From NCBI GenBank assembly GCA_021234155.1, contig JAJEKV010000042.1:2543257-2607256 (forward strand): 64,000 bases of DNA. Reading direction: 5' to 3'. Below are positions 47,440 through 58,336 of the stretch, piece by piece. The stretch comes from Isoetes taiwanensis (Eukaryota; Streptophyta; Lycopodiopsida; Isoetales; Isoetaceae). The translations under genes and the position numbers were made by a program. How positions within the stretch are numbered: the stretch's first letter is position 1; each line of letters opens with the position of its first letter. The notes under the pieces were generated by a model. That model ran no database searches. It saw only the letters and a program-made list of their open reading frames with translations, and had not been told where the DNA came from.

Positions 47440-48200
47440 TTTTTTTTTTTTTGAGGAAATGGAAGGGTTTTATATTAATCATAAGGAAATATACATCAGA
47501 ACGGTAGATGGTAAGAAATAACCATCCTTATCTAGGTAGGTACATAATAGGTCAGCAACTGCCCAGATAATACATTGAGCATCGTTCATGTACACGTCAT
47601 AACCAAAATTTTTGGACCTCAATATTTTGCCGAAGGGGTTCCTGTATCCATTGACTCGAAAACTTGGTTTGAGGTTAAATCCTGATATAGTCGAGTAACA
47701 ATGTGGCTTATAAGGGGGTCGGTTCTCATCATCTCCTACTATGTATAGAGAGCAGCCAGTCCAAGAAACTGCACCACCCATCGTCTTTTCAGAGAATACC
47801 AAAATAAAAAAACTGATCAGGATCAAAGTCATCAGCATCATCATCCAGAACCACCAAGTCTGATACCACCAGATCTATCTGCCATCCCAAGTCAATCCAG
47901 TCTGGGGGGAATCCAAAATATCACAAAGGAGGCATGTCAGAGAAAAGAATAAGGGCCTCTCTTTGTGCATCATGCTTACCCTTATGATGATAATACATGT
48001 TCCTAAAGTGGAGAAACTGATCTTCAGAAAGCAGCATGTTATAACACATGAGAAATCTATTGAGCATACGGGCATGTTATCCATTAAGAAGAAAAGGTTT
48101 GAGTTTAAGCAAATCCAAGGTGATGTCATGGGATAACGGCCAACTATGAGCATTAGAGAAGATTTCAGTAGACGCTGCATAAGCCGACAGGTCTTCAAAC
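47440..48200 (-). mobile_element. Poly(A)-tailed retrocopy carrying an unidentified degenerate ORF
   Basis: A T-run at 47440-47452 is the poly(A) tail of a minus-strand insertion. Upstream, one frame reads through stops with protein-like sequence (for example FSNAHSWPLSHDITLDLLKL near 48110-48165 and DDDADDFDPDQFFYFGI near 47800-47850), and other frames stay open for 107-121 codons. I recognise no domain. A processed copy of a host or element mRNA fits best. It could equally be the 3' part of an unfamiliar retrotransposon. Confidence 0.4.
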
Positions 48201-50379
48201 TATAGTTTACAGTTCATTCGAGACTTCAGAGCTACATGTTCAAGGGTACCAGTATCCCAAAGCTTGCTGAGGAAGCACGCATCTAGATATTGCTGTAGAG
48301 AATATTGTCAGGAAATTGATGTTAACAATCAAATAACCATGATGTTAACAATCATGTTCTTAACTTAAAGTTAACTCATTATCACAGAGTCATATCATAA
48401 CCTTCAAATCTATTATGATTCCTTTCAATGCTTTAATAAATAAACCTTAGCCTTAACATATCATATATGCATCACAATTGCCAATAAAATTATATGTAGT
48501 TCATATCGTGTATAATTCCCTTCATCATAACTATCAATACTATTTCAACATTTATTCACAGATCAATGCACAAACCTTAACTTGTTTTTCACTTAATCGA
48601 TCCGCACCCCAGTCTCTCTAACTCCAGGATCTATACATCTTATATTTTCATTATCTGCACACAGTTCCGGCGGTTAAGCCTAACTGTTGTGCCACAGTAA
48701 TCGGTCTCGGCATCTCCACATTGGACCGAGTTTTTAAATTCTTGTTTGGCTCCAAATTGATTGGACCGAGTTTTCTCTAAGGTCAACTTTATAAATTAAG
48801 ACCTTTAACCATGTAACTCTTAGGTCCAATTGTCTCCTTCAATGCTTTTACCATTGAACCTAATATCTCCTTCACACTTCTTATGCACTAGTGTCATATA
48901 GACCATTAGGTCTCACCATTAAGCTTAGTAATTTTCCTTAATCCTCCAAAGCACTAGTGTCGTATAGACCACTAGTCTTTAAATAATGTTCTCATAACCA
49001 TCAACTGTATTTTGCAACCTTCTGCAACATATATGCAACTGTAAATCAAACATCTGGTTTTCTTTTGCATACTACATTCAAAGAAGATATAAGACTGGAT
49101 TATAATATGAACCTTTCCAACAAATATTGGTTTGCGTGGGATTCTAATAGGGCTTGTAGAGTGAAGATGTGAAGAATACATGAAGTGCCAAAAATGTTAT
49201 TCCTTTTCCACCAGCATGTACTAGTAAAACTTAGGTTATTGGTCCACCAATGTAGACTTTTGGATTATTGGTCCATCAATTGGGAATGATATAAATAGAG
49301 TAGACATTAGAAAAAACAATTCTACAATATCATCGGACCTAGATAAAAAAAAAAAAAAGCTAAAACAGCTAGTACATGGATCTTTTAGAACTTCAATGCT
49401 AGTGGTCAAAGAGACCAACCCAATGTTCACGTAATGCAGCCACTCAACACTTTCATCTCAAATGGTAAGGGAAATGGTTGCAAGTATATGAACAATTATG
49501 GCCATAAAGTTACATACTTTAGAAAAGATGAGACAAAAAAAAAGGTTGACATATATTTCATGCCCATCTTCTCCTTATCGATCTCTCGGAAGTCTCTTTT
49601 GGACCAAACTGCATCATCCAGGTATGTGATGTTTGCGTGAATCAACTTCCTCATGCTTTTCCAATTATGATAACTACTTGGTTTCTTTGCATTTATACAA
49701 AAAGCCTCAAAGCTTACTATGATATTGCATGCTGCTACTATCATGCTACACATGTCTTGCAATGAAATGCAATAACCATACCAGAGTTTGCATAATAATG
49801 CATTACCCAATTATAACAAGTGTGGGGTGGAAATCCAAGCTAAATACAAGATACCTAGCAGATAATCAATTTAAGACAACATAGATGTACAAGAGCTCTA
49901 TTTATAAGGTAGTGGACATGGGCATTTTGCTATGTTGCTCGGACTGATAAATGAATGGTCTTAGTGCGCCATACATGCTATCTTCAATCCATTGTAGGGG
50001 ACATACTCAAGTGGCCATTAAGCTGAAGTTTAAAAAGGCAATAGATCTAGGCAAAATCTTTGGCTTGAAGGGCATATTATTCTAGTTCTACAAACTCAAA
50101 TAACTCTCATATAACTACTACAGAAGGAGGAAGAGAAAGTAATATATAACATGGCATGTCTATGCCTTTCGGTTTTCTAAGCACAGGATGCAAATAAAGT
50201 GATCTGCATACCTTCCACAGCCAAGCCTGTTGCACTCTTTGCACTTCAAAAATTTATGCCAACATGTTGCACATAACAGATCCAATCAAGATGTCTCCGT
50301 ATATTCTGTGTTGTCTATACAGTTACCACATTATTCACAACGAGCAATACAAAAAGTACAATGGCGACAATTTTGCAGT
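48201..50379. other. Intergenic stretch, no gene recognised
   Basis: AT-rich. Contains a 66-bp-period direct repeat (gcactagtgtc units at 48885 and 48951) and a doubled attggtcca(c/t)caat unit near 49237 and 49268. No coding feature is supported. Confidence 0.45.
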
Positions 50380-50600
50380 TTTAGAGCTTGCCGTTGTTGA
50401 TACCACAAGTGCAATCAAATACTATCCTAACATTTCCACATTCCGGGCATTTCACATCAGTAGCACGACCATCATCCCCAGAAAATGAATAATGACCATT
50501 ATGATGAAGTTGAGGCTTCAAATTCTCTGTTTGCTGCAAAGCCCCATCACTCAATACTGGAAATGTTCTATTGTTACTTTATGAAGTCCACGAGTTTTCA
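50380..50600 (-). pseudogene. Possible captured exon with a CxxC...CxC motif
   Basis: One minus-strand frame reads NRTFPVLSDGAL then, near 50440-50385, ATDVKCPECGNVRIVFDCTC. The spacing of the cysteines suggests a zinc-ribbon-like fold. It sits beside a copia fragment. No intron borders are certain, and I do not recognise the parent gene. Confidence 0.2.
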
Positions 50601-50639
50601 ACTACTGTAACAGCAGGTCTGTTTTCATTAAACCATTTT

Positions 50640-50830
50640 ACCATTCTCAGAACTACAAAACCCTTTTAGCTGCTATCTAATGCTCTTTTCCTAGATTTTT
50701 GCAAAAACGACTGAGCAAGTTAACTGCATAGGAGATATCTGGCCTTGTACTATTTAAAATATGCAAAAGAGTGCCTATCAATGCACGAGATATTCTTGAT
50801 ATATTTCAATCCATCATTCTAAATCGAATA
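50640..50830 (-). pseudogene. Ty1/copia reverse transcriptase-RNase H connection fragment
   Basis: The minus-strand frame reads RALIGTLLHILNSTRPDISY followed by AVNLLSRFCKNLGKEH and a stop, about 50793-50680. This is the highly conserved stretch between the copia polymerase and RNase H. No other copia parts are recognised nearby in this orientation before 51892. Confidence 0.7.
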
Positions 50831-51891
50831 AAAGATTTCCTGATATTTTGCTCTTCTGTCAAAAGTAGCTATTGTGGAATGCCAATGCCAGGTTTGAATG
50901 GCCACAGAAACCTTATTTCTAGCATGGTATGGACAGTCTTTAGACCCAATAAAACCCTTAGTCTCTTCTGTTGCACGGCTCCATGCGTATTATTTTCTTT
51001 TTACAATGAACATCCATTGAAATTGCTTAATGCACCATGCCCATTACAGATCCCTCCATTCCCCATCTAGAAGCTATGCTCTGAAAGTCTCTTATGTTCC
51101 TCCACCTGGCCTAGTTTTTCATTAACAGGGAACTAGCTCATGCTTTTCCATGATTTCTTAATGCTCCTATATTTGCAAATCTCCTTTTGTTCTCTTGAGT
51201 GAGATAATTAAAAGATATCGACCATGCATATTTGTCCAACAGGCTGGGAATGACACCCATGTTTGAGCGCCATATACCATAAGGTAAATGTCCGCAGGAT
51301 CCTGAAGGTAGAAGATAATTAACAGTCAGACCCCTGTAGGACTAAAAACTGGTAAAACATCATAAATGAAAAAGAAAAGCCTTACAGGAAGATGAACATG
51401 CATATGATCTCATTCCTTTTATGGTGAATGCACGCATATAATACAAACAAATTAAGTACTCTACCTATGCCATGGACATCAACTTAGAAGACTTTTCCAG
51501 CATACTATTTCTAGTACAATTGAGAAACATATTAAAAACAAACCACTATTTGGTGCAAGTGTATTGGAGATAAGGATACTTTTCAGATGCTGTGAAGCTA
51601 CTAAGCATCTTTTGAGGGACAGGTGGAAAATACAAGTTAAACAGACGACCTACTCTTCTTTTATAACCAAATTGTTCAGCCTTTACACACAAGGATAATT
51701 CATTGTCAAATGTGGATGGCCAATCTTAGGGAACACACTAACTAGTCGTTTGCTTTGTAGCTCAACCTCTATTTTTGGAATATGAATTGTCAAAAGGAAG
51801 TAGCCTAGCTACAATTCTCCAGCAATATCTGATCTCTCTACAGTCATCTAATTTTGAATGATTTGGACCAGTCCAGACTCCTACTATCATG
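50831..51891. other. Spacer before the copia array
   Basis: A protein-like minus-strand stretch (DPADIYLMVYGAQTW near 51250-51305, preceded by an acceptor-like ccttcag) might be an exon remnant. Otherwise there are only short frames. I do not recognise a gene. Confidence 0.25.
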
Positions 51892-52824
51892 AAAAACCGA
51901 CTTCAGAAGCTTCATCACATGCAACGCTTGCATGTTCATCTGGAATATGAGGTCTATCTCGGATTGCCTGAAGTAAAGTTTTATGCTCATTAACAAAGTG
52001 TTTATAATAACATTTGCTTTTAACATGATTCGTCTTTTTACAATAGGCACAAACAGTCTCTGACTTAGATTGCTCAAGCCTAGCCAATTGTTGTCTACCA
52101 CCTCCACGACTCCAACTTCTACTATGACTGCGAGTACGCTTTGTATTAGTAACAAAAGCCACATTTTCATCTTCTTGATCTCGTTTCTTACTATCAACAA
52201 GTAAAGCTTGATCTTCATGCATAGCTTGCCTTTGCAACTTTCGAACCCCATCTTTTGGTGATTCACAAGCTCGATCGGACGTGATAGATTTTTTATTGGC
52301 TAGCACAGTCGTAAGAGTCTGAAGCTCTTCCGGCATGGATTCCAGAAAATAGACATGTTGATCATGCGGAATACTAGCACCAGCTGCAGACAATGCTTCT
52401 AAAAGCGCTTTAAATTTATCCACATGTTCGTCGAACGAATCATTCAAACGATACTGCAATGCTGTAAGATCCTTGCGGAGACTAATCACTTCATGCATCG
52501 TCTTCTTCATATAAGTTTTTCTAAATACTTCCATACTTCACTAGAAGTAACAAAATTCTTAGCGTCCATTAAAATGGATTCTTTGAGAGCATAGAGAATC
52601 AGTGCTCGAGCTGTTTGACCTTTTTCATTCCAATCATCTACATTCTTAACCCAAGCGTCGTATGCACCACCATTTAGAACAAGATTGCCGGTAGTTGCAT
52701 CAATCGGCTGCATCGGAGGAAGGTTATTCTCGGTCACAATTCCAAAAAGCTTTTCACTTTGCGGGACGAGCCCCATCTTGATCTTTCAAGCTGGATATCC
52801 AGCTCTAGAGAAAACATACAAAGT
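51892..52824 (-). pseudogene. Copia gag-protease module, tandem unit 3 (end of array)
   Basis: Gag begins near 52776 (MGLVPQSEKLFGIV), continues after a frame change at 52534 and includes LPSVDP-less core residues such as YFLESMPEELQTLTTVLANK and the knuckle CAYCKKTNHVKSKC (about 52052-52011). The module stops at about 51892 just after SEVGFS, before the protease active site. Sequence beyond is unrelated, so this is the broken end of the array. Confidence 0.7.
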
Positions 52825-53982
52825 TGCGTAAACTAGACATATGTAAGACGCCACGGAAGACTTGCACACCACTGGAAGTATCAACATGAAGATCTCCAAT
52901 GCCTTTGACCTCATGGGTTGTGTTATCACCAAGAACCACAAGTTTTCTAACTTGAAGTGAGCGGTAATTCCTCAACCAATGCCTATGAAAAGTCATGTGC
53001 TGTGTTGCACCAGAATCAATAGTCATGGAAACAACAGCTCCTGTAGAAAACCCGACTTCAGAAGCTTCATCACATGCAACACTTGCATGTTCATCTGGAA
53101 TATGAGGTCTATCTCGGATTGCCTGAAGTAAAGTTTTATGCTCATTAACAAAGCATTTATAATAACATTTGCTTTCAACATAATTCGTCTTTTCGCAATG
53201 GGCACAAACAGTCTCTGACTTAGGTTGCTCAAGTCTTAGCCAATTGCTGTCTATCACCTCCATAAGTTCAGCTTCTACTACGACTGCGAGTACGCTTTGT
53301 ATTAGTAACAAAAGCCGCCTTTTCATCTTCTCGACCTCGTTTCTTACTATCAACAAGTAAAGCTTGATCTTCATGCATAGCTTGCCTTTGCAACTTTCGA
53401 ATCCCATCTTTTGGTGATTCACAAGCTCGATCTAATGTGATAGATTTTTTATTGGCTAGCACCGTCGTAAGAGTCTGAAGCTCTTCCGGCATGGATTCCA
53501 GAAAGTAGACAACATGTTGATCATGCGGAATACTAGCACCCGCTGCGGACAGTGCTTCTAAAAGCACTTTAAATTTATCCACATGTTCGTCGAACAAATC
53601 ATTCAAATGATACTGCTGACGTAAGATCCTTGCGGAGACTAATCACTTCATGCATAGTCTTCTTCATATAAGTTTTTTCTAAATACTTCCATACTTCACT
53701 AGAAGTAACAAAATCCTTAGCATCCATTAAAATGGATTCTTTGAGAGCATAGAGAATTAGTGCTCGAGCTGTTTGACCTTTTTCATTCCACTCATCGACA
53801 TTCTTAACCCAAGCATCGTATGCAGCACCATTCAGAACAAGATTGCCGGTAGTTGCATCAATCGGCTGCATCAGAGGAAGGTTATTCCCAGTCACAATTC
53901 CAAAAAGCTTTTCACTTTGCAGGACGAGCTCCATCTTGATCTTTCAAGCTGGATATCCAGCTCCAGAGAAAACATACAAAGT
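52825..53982 (-). pseudogene. Copia gag-protease module, tandem unit 2
   Basis: Gag (53934-53268 in pieces: MELVLQSEKLFGIV, EVWKYLEKTYMKKTMHEVI), then a zinc knuckle in which the histidine is replaced (CAHCEKTNYVESKC, H to Y). Next comes the protease start TIDSGATQHMTFHRHWLRNY with its DSG active site and GDNTTHEVKGIGDLHV. It then joins directly into the gag start of unit 3 through a shared ctttgtatgttttct sequence. The offset to unit 3 is about 1,158 bp. Confidence 0.75.
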
Positions 53983-55180
53983 TGAGTAAAGCAAGCACAT
54001 GTAAGATGCCATGCAAGACTTGCACACCACATGAATATCTCCAATGCCTTTGACCTCATGGGTCGTGTTATCACCAAGAAACACAAGTTTTCTAACTTGA
54101 AGTGAGCGGTAATTCCTCAACCAATGCCTTTGAAAAGTCATGTGTTGTGTTGCACCAGAATCAATATCATGGAAACAATAGATCCTGTAGAAAAATCGAC
54201 TTCAGAAGCTTCATCACATGCAACACTTGCATGTTCATCTGGAATATGAGGTCTATCTCGGATTGCCTGAAGTAAAGTTTTATGCTCATTGACAAAGCAT
54301 TTATAATAACATTCGCTTTCAACATGATTCGTCTTTTTACAATAGGCACAAATAGTCTCTGACTTAGGTTGCTCAAGACTCGCCAATTGTTGTCTATCAC
54401 CTCCACGACTCCAGCTTCTACTACGACTGCGAGTACGCTTTGTATCAGTAACAAAAGCCGCCTTTTCATCTTCTCGATCTCGCTTCTTACTATCAACAAG
54501 AAAAGCTTGATCTTCATGCATAGCTTGCCTTTGCAACTTTTTTGGTGATTCACAAGCTCGATCTAATGTGATAGATTTTTTATTGGCTAGCACAGTCGTA
54601 AGAGTCTGAAGCTCTTCAGGCGTGGATTCTAGAAAATAGACAACATGTTAATCATGCGGAATACTAGCACCAGTTGCGGACAGTGCTTCTAAAAGCGCTT
54701 TAAATTTATCCACATGTTCGTCGAACGAATCATCCAAACGATACTGCAATGATGTAAGATCATTGCGAAGACTAATCACTTCATGCATAGTCTTCTTCAT
54801 ATAAGTTTTTTCTAAATACTTCCATACTTCACTAGAAGTAACAAAATCCTTAGCATCCATTAAAATGGATTCTTTGAGAGCATAGAGAATCAGTGCTTGA
54901 GTTGTTTGATCTTTTTCATTCCAGTCATCTATATTCTTAACCCAAGCATCCTATGCAGCACTATTCAGAACAAGATTGCCCGTAGTTGCATCAATCGACT
55001 GCATCGGAGGAAGATTATTCCCGGTCACAATTCCAAAAAGCTTTTCGCTTTGCAGGACGAGCTCCATCTTGATCTTCCAAGCTGGATATCTAGCTCCAGA
55101 GAAAACATACAAAGTTTTCGTCCCACCGAGCACTCGAAAATTCACAACCGCTTCAGAACCAGATGCAAGCTTTGATACCA
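53983..55180 (-). pseudogene. Copia gag-protease module, tandem unit 1 (LTR-proximal)
   Basis: Starts right after the LTR: the ATG overlaps the primer-binding site and the frame reads MVSKLASGSEAVVNFRVLGG, then AWKIKMELVLQSEKLFGIV. Gag runs through EVWKYLEKTYMKKTMHEVI to a knuckle CAYCKKTNHVESEC, then the DSGATQHMTF protease start. It ends by fusing into gag of unit 2. The offset is about 1,133 bp. This is the only unit with a genuine 5' end, so the others are derived from it. Confidence 0.8.
55165..55180 (-). other. Primer-binding site of the minus-strand copia element
   Basis: The complement reads TGGTATCAAAGCTTGC directly after the LTR end. This matches the usual initiator-methionine tRNA primer site (TGGTATCAGAGC) with one difference. 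Confidence 0.8.
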
Positions 55181-55383
55181 TGTTAAACTTGCTAGTTTAC
55201 TAAGAAAGCACAAGAGAGAGAGATATGCACCACAACAGAAGACACATATATTGAATGATATGTGTTACAATACATAGGTACCATAAAAGGTACATACAAG
55301 GAAAAAGGTGAAAGACAAAAGGAGCCCACGTTGCCATTTTATAAAGGCATGTTGCCTTCCTAATATAGACAGCTTCGCTAACA
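55181..55383 (-). mobile_element. Copia 5' LTR, minus strand (203 bp)
   Basis: Bounded by TGTTAGCGAAGC at its 5' end (complement at 55372-55383) and TTTAACA at its 3' end, i.e. TG...CA. A matching LTR occurs in the opposite orientation at 58337-59031. It is followed at once by the primer-binding site. Confidence 0.85.
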
Positions 55384-55744
55384 ATCAAAACGTGAGCTGA
55401 GCTCGAAACCTGAAGCATCATCCTTGGATCATCTGCGCCATAGCCTGATCATGTGTTGCCTTTCCTTGATGCTGTGAAAATAGCAAAATGCAGGCGATTC
55501 TTGCATGAGCAGGGTGAGGTGGCTACTACCAGCAGTCGGGCCGGTCGGTTGCTGGCAGTAGCCACCTTTCCCTTCTCATGCAAGAATCGCCTGCCTTTTG
55601 CCATTCCACGTAACATAAGTTCACTTCTTATTTCTGATAGTTGAGGCATTTTGCTAGCGGATGTAGCTGCTTGCATTGCTTATCCATCCAGCATCGCCCA
55701 TGAAACACAGAAGTTAGAGATCTAGGTATAATCTTACTAAGTTG
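55384..55744. other. Spacer between inverted copia parts, containing a hairpin
   Basis: The first about 45 bases include the complement of atgcttcaggtttcgagctc, which is also found (as atgcttcaggttcgagctc) just after the 3' LTR at 59034. The rest is dominated by the hairpin at 55483-55601. No gene is seen. Confidence 0.6.
55483..55601. repeat. Hairpin: inverted repeat with arms of about 52 bp and a 13-bp loop
   Basis: The left arm from 55483 (gcaaaatgcaggcgattctt) pairs with the complement of the right arm ending at 55601 (gcaaaaggcaggcgattctt). Only a few mismatches occur over the arms, and the loop is short (around gtcgggccggtcg). GC content is well above the surroundings. Confidence 0.85.
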
Positions 55745-56985
55745 TCGTTGTTTTCATGATTATTGATTCTGGTGCAACACAGCACATGATTTTTCATAGG
55801 CATTGGTTGAGGAATTACCGCTCACTTAAAGTTAGAAAACTTGTGTTTCTTGATGATAACACGACCCATGAGGTCAAAGGCATTGGTGATATTCATTTTG
55901 ATACTTCCAGTAGTATGCAAGTCTTGCGTGTCGTCTTATATGTGCCTGGTTTACGCAACTTTGTATGTTTTCTTTGGAGCTGGATGTTCAGCTTGGAAGA
56001 TCAGGATGGAGCTCGTCATGCAAAGTGAAAAGCTTTTTGGAATTGTGGCCAGGAATAACCTTCCTCCGATGCAGCCGATTGATGCAACTACCAGCAATCT
56101 TGCTCTGAATGGTGTTGCATACGATGTTTGGGTTAAGAATATTGATAATTGGAATGAAAAAGGTTAAACAACTCGAGCACTGATTCTCTATGCTCTTAAA
56201 GAATCCATTTTAATGGATGCTAAGGATTTTGTTACTTCTAGTGAAGTATGGAAGTATTTAGAAAAAACTTATATGAAGAAGACTATGCATGAAGTGATTA
56301 GTCTCTGCAAGGATCTTACATCATCGCAGTATCATTTGAATGATTCGTTCGACGAACATGTGGATAAATTTCAAGCGATTTTAGAAGCACTGTCTGCAGC
56401 TGGTGCTAGTATTTCGTGTGATCAACATGTTGTCTATTTTCTGGAATCCATGCCGGAAGAGCTTCAGACTCTTACGACTGTGCTAGCCAATAAAAAATCT
56501 ATCACATTAGATCGAGCTTGTGAATCACTAAAAGATGGGGTTCGAAAATTACAAAGGCAAGCTATGCATGAAGATCAAGCTTTACTTGTTGATAGTAAGA
56601 AACGAGGTTGAGAAGATGAAAAGACGGCTTTTGTTACTGATACAAAGCGTACTCACAGTTGTATTAGAAGCTGGAGTCGTGGAGGTGATAAACAGCAATT
56701 GGCTAGACTTGAGCAACCTAAGTCAGAGACTGTTTGTGCCTATTGTAAAAAGACAAATCATGTTGAAAGCAAATGTTATTATAAACGCTTTGTTAATGAG
56801 CATAAAACTTTACTCCAGGCAATCCGAGATGGACCTCATATTCCAGATGAACATGCAAGTCTTGCATGTGATGAAGCTTCACAGAAGCTGTTGTTTCCGT
56901 GACTATTGATTCTGGTGCAACACAGCACATGACTTTTCATAGGCATTGGTTGAGGAATTACCGCTCACTTCAAGTATGAATCAGG
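55745..56985 (+). pseudogene. Inverted copia gag-protease module, plus strand
   Basis: Begins inside a protease (IIDSGATQHMIFHRHWL) and reads to RNFVCF. It passes through the same protease-gag junction as the minus array into RMELVMQSEKLFGIV, gag (with a TAA near 56166), the knuckle CAYCKKTNHVESKC, and a second protease start DSGATQHMTF. It then jumps to pre-integrase sequence GKQHRHPFN at about 56990. It pairs as an inverted repeat of about 1.2 kb with each unit of the minus array. Confidence 0.75.
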
Positions 56986-57540
56986 TTGGGAAGCAACATC
57001 GTCATCCTTTCAATGAAAAAGGAAAACATGCAATACAACTTTTGGAGCTTGTGCATGCGGGCATATGTGGCCCACTATCTTGTGCTTTGAGTGGTGCACG
57101 ATATTTCATCTTGTTTGTAGATGATTTTTCCCGTAGAGTTTTTGTATATTTTATCTCTACGAAGTCCCAGGTCTTCACCAAATTCCAAATGTTTAAAAGT
57201 ATGGTGGAGACTCAAATTGGCAAAATGATCAAGAGATTACGTACTGACAATGGTGAGGAATTTACCTCTGCTCAATTCAAGTGTTTTTGTGAAGAGCACA
57301 GTATAGATTGTGAGCCTACTATCACTTATTCCCCTCAGCAAAATGGTATTGCTGAGTATCATGAACATGCGATAATCAATATTGTTCGATGTATGCTTAT
57401 TTATGCTGGCTTGGATAAGTCATTTTGGGCAGAAGCTATGGCTACTGCTGTTTATGTGCAAAATCGAACAATAACTTCTTCTCTATCCGACAGGAGTCAA
57501 ACCAAATGTTCAAAACTTGCGAGTTTTTTATTGTCTCGCT
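56986..57540 (+). pseudogene. Copia integrase core
   Basis: A 198-codon frame with GKQHRHPFN (end of the pre-integrase zinc region), LVHAGICGPL, then ILFVDDFSRRVFVYF (first Asp), RTDNGEEFTS (second Asp) and YSPQQNGIAEYHEHAI (Glu). This is the DDE triad of a retroviral-type integrase. The core is uninterrupted to about 57500, where a frameshift moves the continuation to the frame at 57517-57906. Confidence 0.85.
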
Positions 57541-58190
57541 AATGTACATATTTCAAAAGAGAAGAGAAAGAAGTTTGATCCGGTTGGCCTCAAAGCCATA
57601 TTTGTTGGCTATGCTGTGGAGGCACAGGGATACCGATTTTATGATACTGCTATGCGAAGATTCATTACTAGTTGTGATGCAGTGTTTGACGAGTCTACTA
57701 TGGCCGACATAGTTACTCATCATCATGACTATAATGTTGTTCTTAGCGATTTTGACATACTTGATAGCAAACTAATTCTTAATGTGCATAATGGGTCTTT
57801 ACATCCTCATGTTGGGAATGAGCTTGTAAATGTGTCTTCACATCCTCATGTTGGGAATGAGTTTGAAGATGGGTTTTTACATCCTCATGTTGGGAATGAA
57901 TCCTAAAGCAGATGATGTCGAGGCGTTTGTTGGAAAAGGATACTTGCGAGTGCGTCTTACAAGTTTAAGACAAACTTCTAGAGACTGGTATGCCAAAGTG
58001 AACTCTTATTTTTCTGATGGATTTCTAAGTTTTGCATATTCCAATGTGTATGTAAGACGCTCTCAGAAATACTTTGTGGTGATTGCGCTTTATGTGAGTG
58101 ACACTATTTTGGCAATCAAGAGAAGGTTCTCTTCTGCATTTAGACATATCACCAAACATTAGAAAATTATAGCACTCGGATATTTTCCTT
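57517..58190 (+). pseudogene. Copia integrase C-terminus and truncated reverse transcriptase
   Basis: FVGYAVEAQGYRFYD and DAVFDES are the usual copia post-integrase motifs. They are followed by three 39-bp repeats encoding HPHVGNE (57802, 57841, 57880). After a deletion, the frame reads RQTSRDWYAKVNSYF, SNVYVRR and VVIALYVSDTILAI. The last is the polymerase active-site region, with the first catalytic Asp of YVDD replaced by Ser. The N-terminal RT part and all of RNase H are missing. Confidence 0.8.
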
Positions 58191-58326
58191 TGTGACCACC
58201 AAAGGTTTTTTCATTCGAATGCGAGACCAAATTTGCACGTGGGGAGATTATCTATGAGTTGCAATATTTGGTCTTCATTCTTAGACACGAAATTTTCTAT
58301 ATCTTATTCGGTGAAAGACTAAAGTC

Positions 58327-58336
58327 GCAGGTGGGG
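58327..58336 (+). other. Probable polypurine tract of the copia element
   Basis: The purine-rich gcaggtgggg lies directly before the LTR start TGTTAGCG at 58337, the position expected for plus-strand priming. Confidence 0.55.

Noticed and set aside
55449-55676. Two overlapping small genes on opposite strands with similar peptides
   Set aside because: The similarity between the two strands' peptides is a by-product of the inverted repeat at 55483-55601.
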